NCBI GenBank assembly: GCA_002428285.1
Contig: DIVO01000073.1
Coordinates: 1-20,345, forward strand
Direction: 5' to 3'
Origin: Patescibacteria group bacterium UBA6130
Lineage (GTDB): Bacteria > Patescibacteriota > Microgenomatia > UBA12405 > UBA6130
DNA length: 20,345 nucleotides
In this document: positions 5,567 through 11,518 of the stretch, one piece after another
How the letters are laid out: every line of letters begins with the position of its first letter
How positions within the stretch are numbered: the first letter of the stretch is position 1
Notes under the pieces: model-generated
The model's database searches: none
Told to the model about the DNA's origin: nothing
The model's input: the letters and a program-made list of their open reading frames with translations, nothing else
Made by a program: the position numbers and the translations under genes

Positions 5567-5593
5567 TTAGCACTCTGACATCTCGAGTGCTAA
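5567..5593. promoter_or_regulatory. CIRCE element (HrcA operator)
   Basis: TTAGCACTC, nine bases, then GAGTGCTAA: all 18 conserved positions of the CIRCE consensus are present. HrcA represses heat-shock operons such as groESL and dnaK through this site. Here it lies between the 3' ends of two convergent genes, and no chaperone gene is adjacent on either strand. A plus-strand TGTGATAAT (5612-5620) follows at a distance that would let bound HrcA block the -35 region. Transcription from there would run antisense to the gene at 5671-6042. Confidence 0.9.
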
Positions 5594-5611
5594 TGTGTCT
5601 GTCTCGATTGC

Positions 5612-5620
5612 TGTGATAAT
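5612..5620 (+). promoter_or_regulatory. Possible extended -10 (TGTGATAAT) downstream of CIRCE
   Basis: This TGn-GATAAT lies 18 bases after the CIRCE element. The first open frames behind it are a 7-codon frame (5619) and a 52-codon frame (5636-5794), both doubtful, so an untranslated or antisense product is more likely. Confidence 0.35.
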
Positions 5621-5670
5621 GATATTAGGTAAAGTATGTTAGAGAAGGGAATAGTTATACTTGAAAATGA

Positions 5671-6042
5671 TTATCTCTCTTTATTTCTGTCGTGCTCGTC
5701 TCTGAATGCCCAGACTAATTCATTTGCTGATTCCATTTCTGCTTCCTGTGCCCATTTGTCTAAGGGAGAGTGGGATCCATCGTCTTTTATCTGAGTACAT
5801 CGACCGTTGTGACGGATGAGTTCAACTTCTCGAGGAGGTCTGCGGTTTCTATTTCTGCCATTTGATCTTGATGTGAATCGCGCATAAGAAATTCCTGTTA
5901 TATTTTCTAGACTGCATTCTTCTGTTTCTCTATCGTATTCTTCTTTCAGTTGGGAAAAATAGCTATCGATTTCTTTTTGTGAGGGGGATTGATTGTTTTT
6001 ATCGTTAATTTTATCTGGTATTGACCTTAATCTTTCCAACAT
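5671..6042 (-). CDS. Hypothetical charged protein, 123 residues
   Basis: I do not recognise this protein. It is very rich in charged residues with no membrane segment. The N-terminal third is predicted helical (PSQKEIDSYFSQLKEEYDRE). The middle has an Arg-rich stretch (SRSNGRNRNRRPPREVELIR) that could contact nucleic acid, and the C-terminus is acidic then mixed (AQEAEMESANELVWAFRDEHD). It is a single-gene unit. The start is well supported because TATAAT at 6050-6055 lies 7 bases before the ATG. Its 3' end faces the CIRCE element, from which an antisense transcript could arise. Confidence 0.7.
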   Translation of the reverse strand: MLERLRSIPDKINDKNNQSPSQKEIDSYFSQLKEEYDRETEECSLENITGISYARFTSRSNGRNRNRRPPREVELIRHNGRCTQIKDDGSHSPLDKWAQEAEMESANELVWAFRDEHDRNKER

Positions 6043-6049
6043 AAATTAA

Positions 6050-6055
6050 ATTATA
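6050..6055 (-). promoter_or_regulatory. -10 box TATAAT of the 5671-6042 gene
   Basis: A minus-strand TATAAT lies 7 bases before the start codon, implying a leaderless mRNA. Confidence 0.6.
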
Positions 6056-6137
6056 ACAGCTTACTATTTTTCTAGAGCACTTAAGGTTTGGGTATTTTCC
6101 AGACAAGTTTAGTTCTTGCTTGAAATGAATACTATAC

Positions 6138-6167
6138 TTGACGAAGCCTTAAGATAAGTATTAGCAT
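6138..6167 (+). promoter_or_regulatory. Promoter TTGACG-N18-TAGCAT for the 6174 gene
   Basis: A near-consensus -35, an 18-base spacer and a -10 that ends 6 bases before the ATG at 6174. Confidence 0.55.
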
Positions 6168-6173
6168 AAACTC

Positions 6174-6650
6174 ATGAAGAACGCTTTAAGGATTGGTCTT
6201 AGTTTTGGTTTGACCTCCGGTATTATCACTACCTTGGGAATGATGGTGGGGCTTAATGCCGGTACTCATTCACGAGTGGCAGTAATTGGGGGAATTTTGA
6301 CTATCGCTATTGCCGATTCGTTATCTGATGCGCTGGGTATGCATCTGTCTGAGGAGTCCGAAGATAAACATCCTTCGGGTGTAGAGGTATGGATAGCAAC
6401 AATATCAACTCTTGTGTCAAAGATTCTGTTTACGTCTTTTTTTATCATCCCTGTTTTGACTTTGGATTTGAATACAGCCATTATGGTCAGCATTGCTTTG
6501 GGAATGTTTTTGCTAGGAGTATTAAGTTATGCGATTGCCAGATCACAAAAAACTAATCCATTAATTGCTATAGCCGAACATCTTTTTATCGCTTTGATCG
6601 TAATTGTCTTAACTTCATATGTAGGCAACTGGGTAGCTGTAAACTTCTGA
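6174..6650 (+). CDS. VIT/CCC1-like small membrane protein
   Basis: A 158-residue integral membrane protein with about four to five hydrophobic segments. The first segment, GLSFGLTSGIITTLGMMVG, and the following GGILTIAIADSLSDALGMHLSEESE resemble TM1 and TM2 of the VIT1/CCC1 iron-manganese transporter family. In that family the Asp/Glu/Ser residues of these helices line the ion path. The cytosolic metal-binding helix bundle of full-length VIT proteins is absent or reduced. A link to metal handling fits the ZIP gene nearby, but the genes are not in one operon. The family call rests on motif resemblance only. The stop codon TGA (6648-6650) forms part of the promoter of the next gene. Confidence 0.65.
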   Translation: MKNALRIGLSFGLTSGIITTLGMMVGLNAGTHSRVAVIGGILTIAIADSLSDALGMHLSEESEDKHPSGVEVWIATISTLVSKILFTSFFIIPVLTLDLNTAIMVSIALGMFLLGVLSYAIARSQKTNPLIAIAEHLFIALIVIVLTSYVGNWVAVNF

Positions 6651-6656
6651 TACAAT
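6648..6656 (+). promoter_or_regulatory. Extended -10 (TGATACAAT) overlapping a stop codon
   Basis: The TGn part of this promoter is the TGA stop of the VIT-like gene. The -10 ends 10 bases before the GTG start at 6667. Confidence 0.5.
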
Positions 6657-6666
6657 ATCGTTAGCT

Positions 6667-8136
6667 GTGGAAAATAACAACAAGGCATTGATAACCATTC
6701 TATTGTTGGGCTTTTTATTCCGTTTGGCTTTTATTCTTTCTCCTAATGAGCTTTTAATTACCATCGTTCCTGATGATGCTTTTTATTATTTTCAAACAGG
6801 AAAACATATTCTTCAATCGGGATTTTCCTCTTTTGATGGAATAAATTACACCAATGGTTATCATCCTTTATGGATGTTGTTGATCTTGCCTTTCCAGTTA
6901 ATATCTAATCCCTGGTTATCCTTGAGATTAATTCTTTTGCTAGCCAATATATTTTCATTAATCTCAGGTTGGTTGTTTTATAAAATATCAAAGAAGATTT
7001 TTAACAACAGCTCAACTGCTATGTTTAGCTTGATCTTGTTTTTCTTGAATCCAATTGTAATTGCTCAAGATTTAAATGGTTTGGAAACAAGCTTGAGCAG
7101 TTTGATTTTTATGATTTGTCTATATTTTGTTCTTCAAACCTTCAAAAATAAATATAGCCTGTTTAATTATGGTGTTATTCTTGGATTACTGTTTTTGTCC
7201 AGAACTGACAATATTTTTTATATTCTTGGCTTTTTAGCAATTTTGACCTGGCAGTATAAGTTTGCCTCTGTCTATTCGTTCCTTTCTTTTGGATTAGTTT
7301 CAAGTATTTGGATTATTTTAAACATGGAGCATGGATTTGTTCAAAGCAGCGGTATGGCCGTGCCTTTGGTTTTGAAAGATGAGTTTTTATCACAAGGTAA
7401 AAATCAGTTTTTGCTCTTTAGAAGGAGTGTTAAGCTTTTTATCGACTTTTTCTTATTTAGGATGTATCAATTTATTGGAATCAATAGAATGGTTTTTTGG
7501 TTTTTAGGGATACTTTCTCTATTTAAGATCATGAGCAAAAAGATTTATTTAAATAAACAGTGGCAGAAGATATTTATCTTAATATTATTTTCTTTGGGAT
7601 TAATTGTTGCTCATGTTTCTTACCGCTGGTATCCCAGGCATTGGTATTTCTGTCAGTTTATAGCCTTAATTTGTTTAGTTTTCGGTTGGAGTTTTAAGCG
7701 AGTAAAAAAAGGAAATTATCGAATTTTTACATTGGTGTTTGTAGTAATATTTAATTTAACATTAGCTATTAAATTTCTTATAAACGGTGTTTATCCAGCC
7801 CAGCTCGAAATACTTAGAAGCACTGAGTGGATTAGGGAAAATATCCAAGAAGAGAGGGTGGGGGTCTTTAATTCTGGAATAATTTCTTACTTTTCAGGAA
7901 GAACAATAGTAAATTTGGATGGAGCAATTAACACCAATGCTTATCATGCCTTGAAGAAAAAGGACTTGACTGGTTACATAAAAGAACAAGAGCTGGATTA
8001 TATTATCGATTATCAGCCGGTAATGGGCGAAATGTATCGTTTGTATTTAACTGGTCTTGATTATCAGTTAGTAGAAATTATTGATATTTCAGAGATTGAT
8101 TGGCATAACTCAAAAATTGAAGTATGGAGATTGTGA
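6667..8136 (+). CDS. GT-C-type membrane glycosyltransferase
   Basis: A 489-residue polytopic protein with roughly ten to twelve membrane segments. The first extracytoplasmic loop carries PDDAFYYFQTGKHIL (35-49), with the acidic pair D36-D37 placed as in GT-C glycosyltransferases that take a sugar from a lipid-phosphate donor. GYHPLWMLL after it is also typical. The C-terminal 110 residues are a soluble extracytoplasmic domain (from about ILRSTEWIRENIQEERVGVF). The acceptor may be a protein or cell-surface glycan, but neither sugar nor acceptor can be told. The start is GTG. No better start exists in frame close by, and a -10 box precedes it by 10 bases. It is encoded alone. Confidence 0.75.
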   Translation: MENNNKALITILLLGFLFRLAFILSPNELLITIVPDDAFYYFQTGKHILQSGFSSFDGINYTNGYHPLWMLLILPFQLISNPWLSLRLILLLANIFSLISGWLFYKISKKIFNNSSTAMFSLILFFLNPIVIAQDLNGLETSLSSLIFMICLYFVLQTFKNKYSLFNYGVILGLLFLSRTDNIFYILGFLAILTWQYKFASVYSFLSFGLVSSIWIILNMEHGFVQSSGMAVPLVLKDEFLSQGKNQFLLFRRSVKLFIDFFLFRMYQFIGINRMVFWFLGILSLFKIMSKKIYLNKQWQKIFILILFSLGLIVAHVSYRWYPRHWYFCQFIALICLVFGWSFKRVKKGNYRIFTLVFVVIFNLTLAIKFLINGVYPAQLEILRSTEWIRENIQEERVGVFNSGIISYFSGRTIVNLDGAINTNAYHALKKKDLTGYIKEQELDYIIDYQPVMGEMYRLYLTGLDYQLVEIIDISEIDWHNSKIEVWRL

Positions 8137-8138
8137 TA

Positions 8139-8201
8139 TAACATTCTCCCTACATCGGAATGTAGGGAGCTGTTGTTTACAATTAACATTCTCCCTACAT
8201 C
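8139..8201. repeat. 18-base direct repeat with hairpin after the glycosyltransferase
   Basis: TAACATTCTCCCTACATC occurs twice, at 8139-8156 and 8184-8201. In the first copy CTCCCTACAT-CGGA-ATGTAGGGAG (8146-8169) is a perfect 10-base stem. The second copy has lost the pairing strand. The hairpin sits 10 bases after the stop and may act as a transcription terminator or 3' stabiliser, although no clean U-tract follows. Confidence 0.6.
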
Positions 8202-8249
8202 ATCGGAGTGTTTGGTTTTCTTGAATAGTTATATAATTATGTTATCATT

Positions 8250-8258
8250 TGATATAAT
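8250..8258 (+). promoter_or_regulatory. Extended -10 promoter (TGATATAAT) of the GerMN gene
   Basis: A perfect TGn-TATAAT. Here the start codon (8286) is 27 bases downstream, so this gene would have a short leader, without a clear Shine-Dalgarno. Confidence 0.6.
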
Positions 8259-8285
8259 AAGTTATTATTAATTAAAGATCTAAAT

Positions 8286-9173
8286 ATGAAAATCATTGGC
8301 AAAATTTCTAATTTTTTTAGAAAGTTAATTTCAAATAGGAATTGGAACACTCAGAATAAAAATTCACAGGCTGGGCAAGTTACCCCTCTAATAGTTGGCA
8401 TCGGTCTAATCGCTTTAATAGCCTTAGTGGTAGTGGGTGGATTATATCTATCAAGAAGAAGTAAGGGAAATGGACAAACAGCTGGTGTCACTCCTACGAT
8501 TACTCCGGTTATTACCAAAATGATCACTCCCGGAGAATCTTGGCAAAATGGGCAGGTTGATAAAGATGGACAGATGAGCCTGAGCATTTATTTTGGAAAT
8601 ACTAAACTTAATCCAAACTCTCAAAATTGCGAGAAAGTCTATCCTGTTGCCAGAAAAGTTCCTGAAACTGTTGCTGTAGCCAGGGCAGCCCTGAACGAAC
8701 TGTTTAAGGGTCCATCTGCGGCAGAAAAGAACCAGGGATACACCTCCTTTTTTTCAGATAAAACAAAAAACATTCTTTTGGAAGTAAAAATTGAGAATAA
8801 AACCGCTTATGTCAACTTAAGAGATATTCGTAATATTATCCCTAATGCCAGTTCTAGTTGTGGCAGTTCTCAGTTGATGGCAGAGATTGAAAATACCCTA
8901 AAGCAATTTTCAACTATCGATAAAGTGATTATTGCTATCAATGGCAGCACTAAAACCTTTTATGAATGGATAGGGATTGGATGCAATGAAAGCAATGGGA
9001 ACTGCGACTCCAAGCCTTTTGGCCAAGCAGGAGATAGTCTTCCTTCCACCGGAGATGATATTGGCTTTTGCGAGGATGTTTGCGGTGACGGTGTTTGTCA
9101 GGAGATTGTTTGTTTATCTGAAGGTTGTCCTTGTCCTGAAACAGTCGACACTTGTCCCGCAGACTGTGACTAA
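8286..9173 (+). CDS. Membrane-anchored GerMN domain protein with Cys-rich tail
   Basis: A 295-residue protein. It has a short cytoplasmic basic N-terminus, one membrane segment (about 33-55), a Thr/Pro-rich linker, then a GerMN-like domain (about 98-222) with ARKVPETVAVARAALNELFKGPS followed by the KTAYVNL and IDKVIIAING strands. GerMN domains occur in spore germination proteins and in many non-sporulating envelope proteins, where the role is unclear. The last 35 residues hold eight cysteines (262, 266, 271, 276, 281, 283, 290, 294) in a CGDGVCQ...CPCPETVDTCPADC pattern, which recalls small disulfide or metal-binding knobs on secreted proteins. The domain faces outward. The gene appears monocistronic. 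Confidence 0.75.
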   Translation: MKIIGKISNFFRKLISNRNWNTQNKNSQAGQVTPLIVGIGLIALIALVVVGGLYLSRRSKGNGQTAGVTPTITPVITKMITPGESWQNGQVDKDGQMSLSIYFGNTKLNPNSQNCEKVYPVARKVPETVAVARAALNELFKGPSAAEKNQGYTSFFSDKTKNILLEVKIENKTAYVNLRDIRNIIPNASSSCGSSQLMAEIENTLKQFSTIDKVIIAINGSTKTFYEWIGIGCNESNGNCDSKPFGQAGDSLPSTGDDIGFCEDVCGDGVCQEIVCLSEGCPCPETVDTCPADCD

Positions 9174-9233
9174 CTTGGGATAAAAGGCTCTATTTTTTAA
9201 AAGCCCAGACTGGAAAAAGATTGATAAAAGCAG

Positions 9234-9239
9234 TATTAT
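9234..9239 (+). promoter_or_regulatory. -10 box TATTAT of the YkvA-like gene
   Basis: The box ends 6 bases before the ATG at 9246, a leaderless arrangement. Confidence 0.5.
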
Positions 9240-9245
9240 GGCTTT

Positions 9246-9632
9246 ATGAAATGGAGTAAGAAAAAAGAGGAGATCAAGATAGAAAGCCTTGCTGTTTATC
9301 TGGCTTATAAGGACAGCAAGCTTCCTTGGTATTCAAAAATTCTAGCCATATTTTTGATTGTATATGTTTTTTCTCCCATTGATTTGGTTCCCGACTTTAT
9401 TCCGATTTTTGGCTATGTAGATGATTTGATTATTCTTCCATTAGGGATTGGTTTGGTCAATGGCACTATTCCCGATAAAATTCTGGATAAATACCGCCTT
9501 CAGGCAAAACAGCAGATTAAAAACCGCAAACAGCTGGAAGTATGGGGAGGGTCAATTGTTATTTTAGCAATTTTTTTTATTTTAGCTTTAGTGATGGTTG
9601 GCAAAGTAATTGGTCTTTCAATTTCGCGGTAA
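9246..9632 (+). CDS. YkvA/DUF1232 family membrane protein
   Basis: A 128-residue protein with the DUF1232 signature YVFSPIDLVPDFIPIFGYVDDLIILPLGI at about 40-68. The repeated Pro-Asp pairs and the DD motif are the hallmark of this family, which includes B. subtilis YkvA. No biochemical role is established. It has two membrane segments, one around 31-50 and one at the C-terminus (about 100-122). The linker between them is basic (DKYRLQAKQQIKNRKQ). It stands alone between the GerMN and YbaK-type genes, each with its own -10 box. Confidence 0.85.
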   Translation: MKWSKKKEEIKIESLAVYLAYKDSKLPWYSKILAIFLIVYVFSPIDLVPDFIPIFGYVDDLIILPLGIGLVNGTIPDKILDKYRLQAKQQIKNRKQLEVWGGSIVILAIFFILALVMVGKVIGLSISR

Positions 9633-9663
9633 ACAAGTTTGTGCTTATGCATTAATCAAGCTT

Positions 9664-9669
9664 AATAAT
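9664..9669 (+). promoter_or_regulatory. -10-like AATAAT of the YbaK-type gene
   Basis: A TAATAAT stretch ends 5 bases before the ATG at 9675. It is weaker than the other boxes because the region is AT-rich. Confidence 0.35.
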
Positions 9670-9674
9670 CTAAT

Positions 9675-10148
9675 ATGAACCTTTCTTCAACCTCGCAAAA
9701 ATTCCAAGACCAGTTAAATAAATTATGTCCTAACCTTAAAGTGGTTGAGTATTCTCAGGGTGCAAGGACAGCTGAAGATGCAGCCAAAGCAATAGGCTGT
9801 GAAGTTGGCCAGATTGCCAAGTCTTTGGTTTTTAAAGGCACAAATACCGGCAGGCCCTATTTATTTATTGTCAGCGGACCAAATAGGCTCAATGAACAAA
9901 AAATGACAGATATAGTTGGAGAAGAGATTGAAAAAGCCGATGCAGATTTTGTTAAAGAGAAAACAGGCTTTTCTATTGGTGGTATTCCTCCTTTTGCTCA
10001 TTTGCAAAAGCTTGACACATATCTGGATAAAGACTTGTTAAAATACGATTTTGTTTGGGCGGCAGCAGGTACTCCTCAGGCTGTTTTCAAGATCAAACCA
10101 GCGGATTTGATGCTTTATACAAAAGCAGATCTAATAAAAACAGATTAG
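9675..10148 (+). CDS. YbaK/EbsC-type aminoacyl-tRNA deacylase
   Basis: A 157-residue single-domain protein of the YbaK/ProX/EbsC family, which hydrolyses mischarged aminoacyl-tRNA (for example Cys- or Ala-tRNA-Pro) in the cytosol. The conserved lysine is K49 in IAKSLVFK. GFSIGGIPPFAH (about 98-109) and the closing AAGTPQAVFKI block are the usual family motifs. The length is that of free-standing trans-editing enzymes and not of ProRS insertion domains. Which tRNA it edits cannot be told. It is convergent with the next gene, and the stop codons overlap (10145-10148). Confidence 0.9.
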   Translation: MNLSSTSQKFQDQLNKLCPNLKVVEYSQGARTAEDAAKAIGCEVGQIAKSLVFKGTNTGRPYLFIVSGPNRLNEQKMTDIVGEEIEKADADFVKEKTGFSIGGIPPFAHLQKLDTYLDKDLLKYDFVWAAAGTPQAVFKIKPADLMLYTKADLIKTD

Positions 10149-10603
10149 TTTTTGAGGGGCTTGGGATTAAACCATAGAGGAGGATTTAAGACTTTGTTTC
10201 CGGTAATTCTTCCCATTGCAGTTGAGGCAAAATCGATAGAGGCATATAAGGCTTCTCGGGCTAAATTTTTGGGGGCATTCCTATTTTCCTCATCAACGAG
10301 CAGAGCTTGTCTTTTAGCCATTTTTTCCTGATGAAGTCGGAATAACTCGCTTAATGACTTGTCTGCTAAATGAGCCGCAAGGGCATAGGTAAACCTTTGA
10401 CCATCTCTGTATCCTGTTGCAGGAGCTTGTTCGATAACAGGTTTTAATTCATCGACGACTTTAGTTTGGATTTTTGTCTGGAAACCTTCGTTTTTTTCTC
10501 CAAGAGAATACATAAGACTGTTAAATCTGGACTCTAGATTTAAACCAGGTCTTGCTTCTCTTTCACCAGTTGGACGTGGAAATATGATCTGTTCCGCACT
10601 CAT
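10145..10603 (-). CDS. Hypothetical protein, 152 residues
   Basis: I do not recognise this protein. It is soluble and mostly helical, with a Pro/Arg-rich N-terminus (IIFPRPTGEREARPG), a central RFTYALAAHLADKSLSELF helix and a Pro/Asn-rich C-terminus. The start is set at 10603 (MSAEQ) and not two codons upstream, because the extended -10 TGGTATTAT on the minus strand ends 6 bases before it. It overlaps the 3' end of the deacylase gene by 4 bases. Confidence 0.7.
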   Translation of the reverse strand: MSAEQIIFPRPTGEREARPGLNLESRFNSLMYSLGEKNEGFQTKIQTKVVDELKPVIEQAPATGYRDGQRFTYALAAHLADKSLSELFRLHQEKMAKRQALLVDEENRNAPKNLAREALYASIDFASTAMGRITGNKVLNPPLWFNPKPLKN

Positions 10604-10609
10604 GCGCAT

Positions 10610-10618
10610 ATAATACCA
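10610..10618 (-). promoter_or_regulatory. Extended -10 (TGGTATTAT) of the 10145-10603 gene
   Basis: A minus-strand TGn-TATTAT lies 6 bases before the ATG at 10603. A plus-strand TATACT (10625-10630) begins just beyond it, so this is a divergent promoter region. Confidence 0.6.
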
Positions 10619-10633
10619 TATTTATATACTATA

Positions 10634-10863
10634 GGGAAGATGTGAGCTAACAAGGAGATGGAACGGGGGAAGGAGAGAAAAACGAGATTACTGCAGGAAG
10701 TCAGACTTCCTCTCCTCCCCCCCAAACGAGCAGTCACCTTGAGCCCGCTGGGCGTTTATCGTCGCGCTTGTGCGACGAGAGAGTGGAGCCCACCCACGGC
10801 GACATGCTGGCTCGGACTGCTTGTACAAAATAATATTAATACTTACCGTATTTTATGTCAAGC
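10634..10863 (+). ncRNA. Candidate structured RNA, family not recognised
   Basis: A GC-rich 230-base stretch in AT-rich surroundings, with a TATACT -10 at 10625-10630. Helix A is GGGGG-A-AGGAGAG (10665-10677) with CTCTCCTCCCCC (10710-10722), enclosing GGAAGT-CAG-ACTTCC. Helix B is a four-part nested hairpin: 10726-10735 with 10815-10824, 10741-10745 with 10809-10813, TGGGC/GCCCA (10749-10753 with 10788-10792), and TCGTCGC/GCGACGA (10759-10765 with 10772-10778). The last helix strand can instead pair downstream (10819-10832 with 10849-10863), an alternative fold. No coding frame is credible. It lacks the RNase P GAGGAAAGTCC, the SRP GGAAGGAAGCAGCC tip and tmRNA signatures. Two tRNA genes follow, so it may be a leader or a separate RNA. 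Confidence 0.65.
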
Positions 10864-10886
10864 AAGTGTATTTAGGAAGTATTTTT

Positions 10887-10895
10887 TGGTAAAAT
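10887..10895 (+). promoter_or_regulatory. Extended -10 (TGGTAAAAT) of the tRNA-Arg/tRNA-Ser pair
   Basis: The element ends 9 bases before the 5' end of tRNA-Arg(UCG). Confidence 0.55.
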
Positions 10896-10904
10896 ACAAC
10901 ATAT

Positions 10905-10978
10905 GTTCCCGTAGCTCAACTGGACAGAGCGCCTGTCTTCGGAACAGGAGGTTACAGGTTCAACTCCTGTCGGGAACA
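10905..10978 (+). tRNA. tRNA-Arg (anticodon UCG)
   Basis: A cloverleaf of 74 bases including the discriminator. The acceptor is GTTCCCG/CGGGAAC, the D-stem GCTC/GAGC, and the anticodon stem CCTGT/ACAGG with loop CTTCGGA, so UCG reads CGA. The T-arm is ACAGG-TTCAACT-CCTGT. CCA is not encoded. The T-loop TTCAACT differs from the usual TTCGANT at one position. Confidence 0.94.
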
Positions 10979-10993
10979 CAGCGTATTAATTTT

Positions 10994-11077
10994 GGAAGGG
11001 TCGGATAATGGTTATTCCACCGGTCTTGAAAACCGGGTCCTTTCGGGGACTTGCGGGTTCGAATCCCGCCCCTTCCG
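10994..11077 (+). tRNA. tRNA-Ser (anticodon UGA)
   Basis: The acceptor GGAAGGG/CCCTTCC pairs fully. The anticodon stem CCGGT/ACCGG has loop CTTGAAA, so UGA reads UCA. The long class II variable arm is GTCC-TTTC-GGGGAC, and the T-arm is GCGGG-TTCGAAT-CCCGC. The discriminator is G, as in serine tRNAs. CCA is not encoded. It lies 15 bases after tRNA-Arg and is probably co-transcribed with it. Its 3' end borders the AT-rich block. Confidence 0.95.
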
Positions 11078-11085
11078 CCCGCCGT
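11074..11085 (+). repeat. Possible attachment-site repeat at tRNA-Ser end (left)
   Basis: The 12 bases TTCCGCCCGCCG, which span the tRNA-Ser 3' end, recur in the same orientation at 14746-14757. Together they flank the AT-rich accessory block. No integrase is present, so an att role is only a suggestion. Confidence 0.3.
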
Positions 11086-11298
11086 ACCTGTCCGCTTTTG
11101 GCGGAGAAGCGACCCTTTAGGATATTGAAAAACTGCCAAAGAACCTGAAAAAATGCCGGTTCGAACTTTATTTTGGGCCAAACGCAGGCTTCCCTCATTT
11201 TTAATTGGACTGTCTAGATCCAAACACATAGTGAACATTTAAGTATTTATGAAGGGTTAGATAAACACCCATACTAATACTTGCATACTTAGGAATCT
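11086..11298. other. Non-coding spacer after tRNA-Ser
   Basis: It holds a short hairpin (TCCGC-TTTTG-GCGGA, about 11090-11104) and a tRNA T-loop-like GGTTCGAAC near 11157. Minus-strand frames here run into tRNA-Ser and are not credible genes. A TTGCATACT element at 11281-11289 may be the promoter of the XRE gene, 9 bases before its start. Confidence 0.5.
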
Positions 11299-11514
11299 AT
11301 GAAAAGTCAAAACAATAACGAAACCATTGGGAATAAGATAAAACAGCTTAGAAATAAACAAGGATTAACGCAGGACGAATTGGCGAGAAAATCCGATCTT
11401 TCCTATACAACACCGATTAAAATTGAAAGCAATGTTATAATAAAATCGTCTATTCAAACAGTCGTAAAAATAGCTAAAGGTTTGGGTATTGATGTCGATG
11501 ATTTAATTAAATAA
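11299..11514 (+). CDS. XRE/Cro-C1 family DNA-binding regulator
   Basis: A 71-residue single-domain helix-turn-helix protein. IGNKIKQLRNKQGLTQDELARKSDLSYTTPIKIE is the classic Cro/C1 layout, and AKGLGIDVDDLIK forms the last helix. It binds DNA and probably represses its own operon. Only 4 bases separate its stop from the next start, so it is co-transcribed with the 365-residue unknown gene. XRE regulators in this position often control an accessory or toxin-like partner, but nothing here proves that. Base composition is noticeably more AT-rich than the genes before tRNA-Ser. Confidence 0.9.
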   Translation: MKSQNNNETIGNKIKQLRNKQGLTQDELARKSDLSYTTPIKIESNVIIKSSIQTVVKIAKGLGIDVDDLIK

Positions 11515-11518
11515 AAAT

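Noticed and set aside
5636..5794. 52-codon plus-strand frame downstream of CIRCE
   Set aside because: Most of it is antisense to the 5671-6042 gene, with no recognisable protein features, so it does not explain the operator.
10634..10863. Identification as RNase P RNA, SRP RNA, 6S RNA or tmRNA
   Set aside because: The core motifs of RNase P (GAGGAAAGTCC), SRP (GGAAGGAAGCAGCC tip) and tmRNA are missing, and the fold is two separate helical domains and not one long bubble-containing hairpin as in 6S.
10658..11008. 116-codon plus-strand open frame
   Set aside because: It lies across the structured RNA candidate and tRNA-Arg(UCG).
10960..11238. Two minus-strand open frames across tRNA-Ser
   Set aside because: They are antisense to a certain tRNA gene, a well-known source of false proteins.
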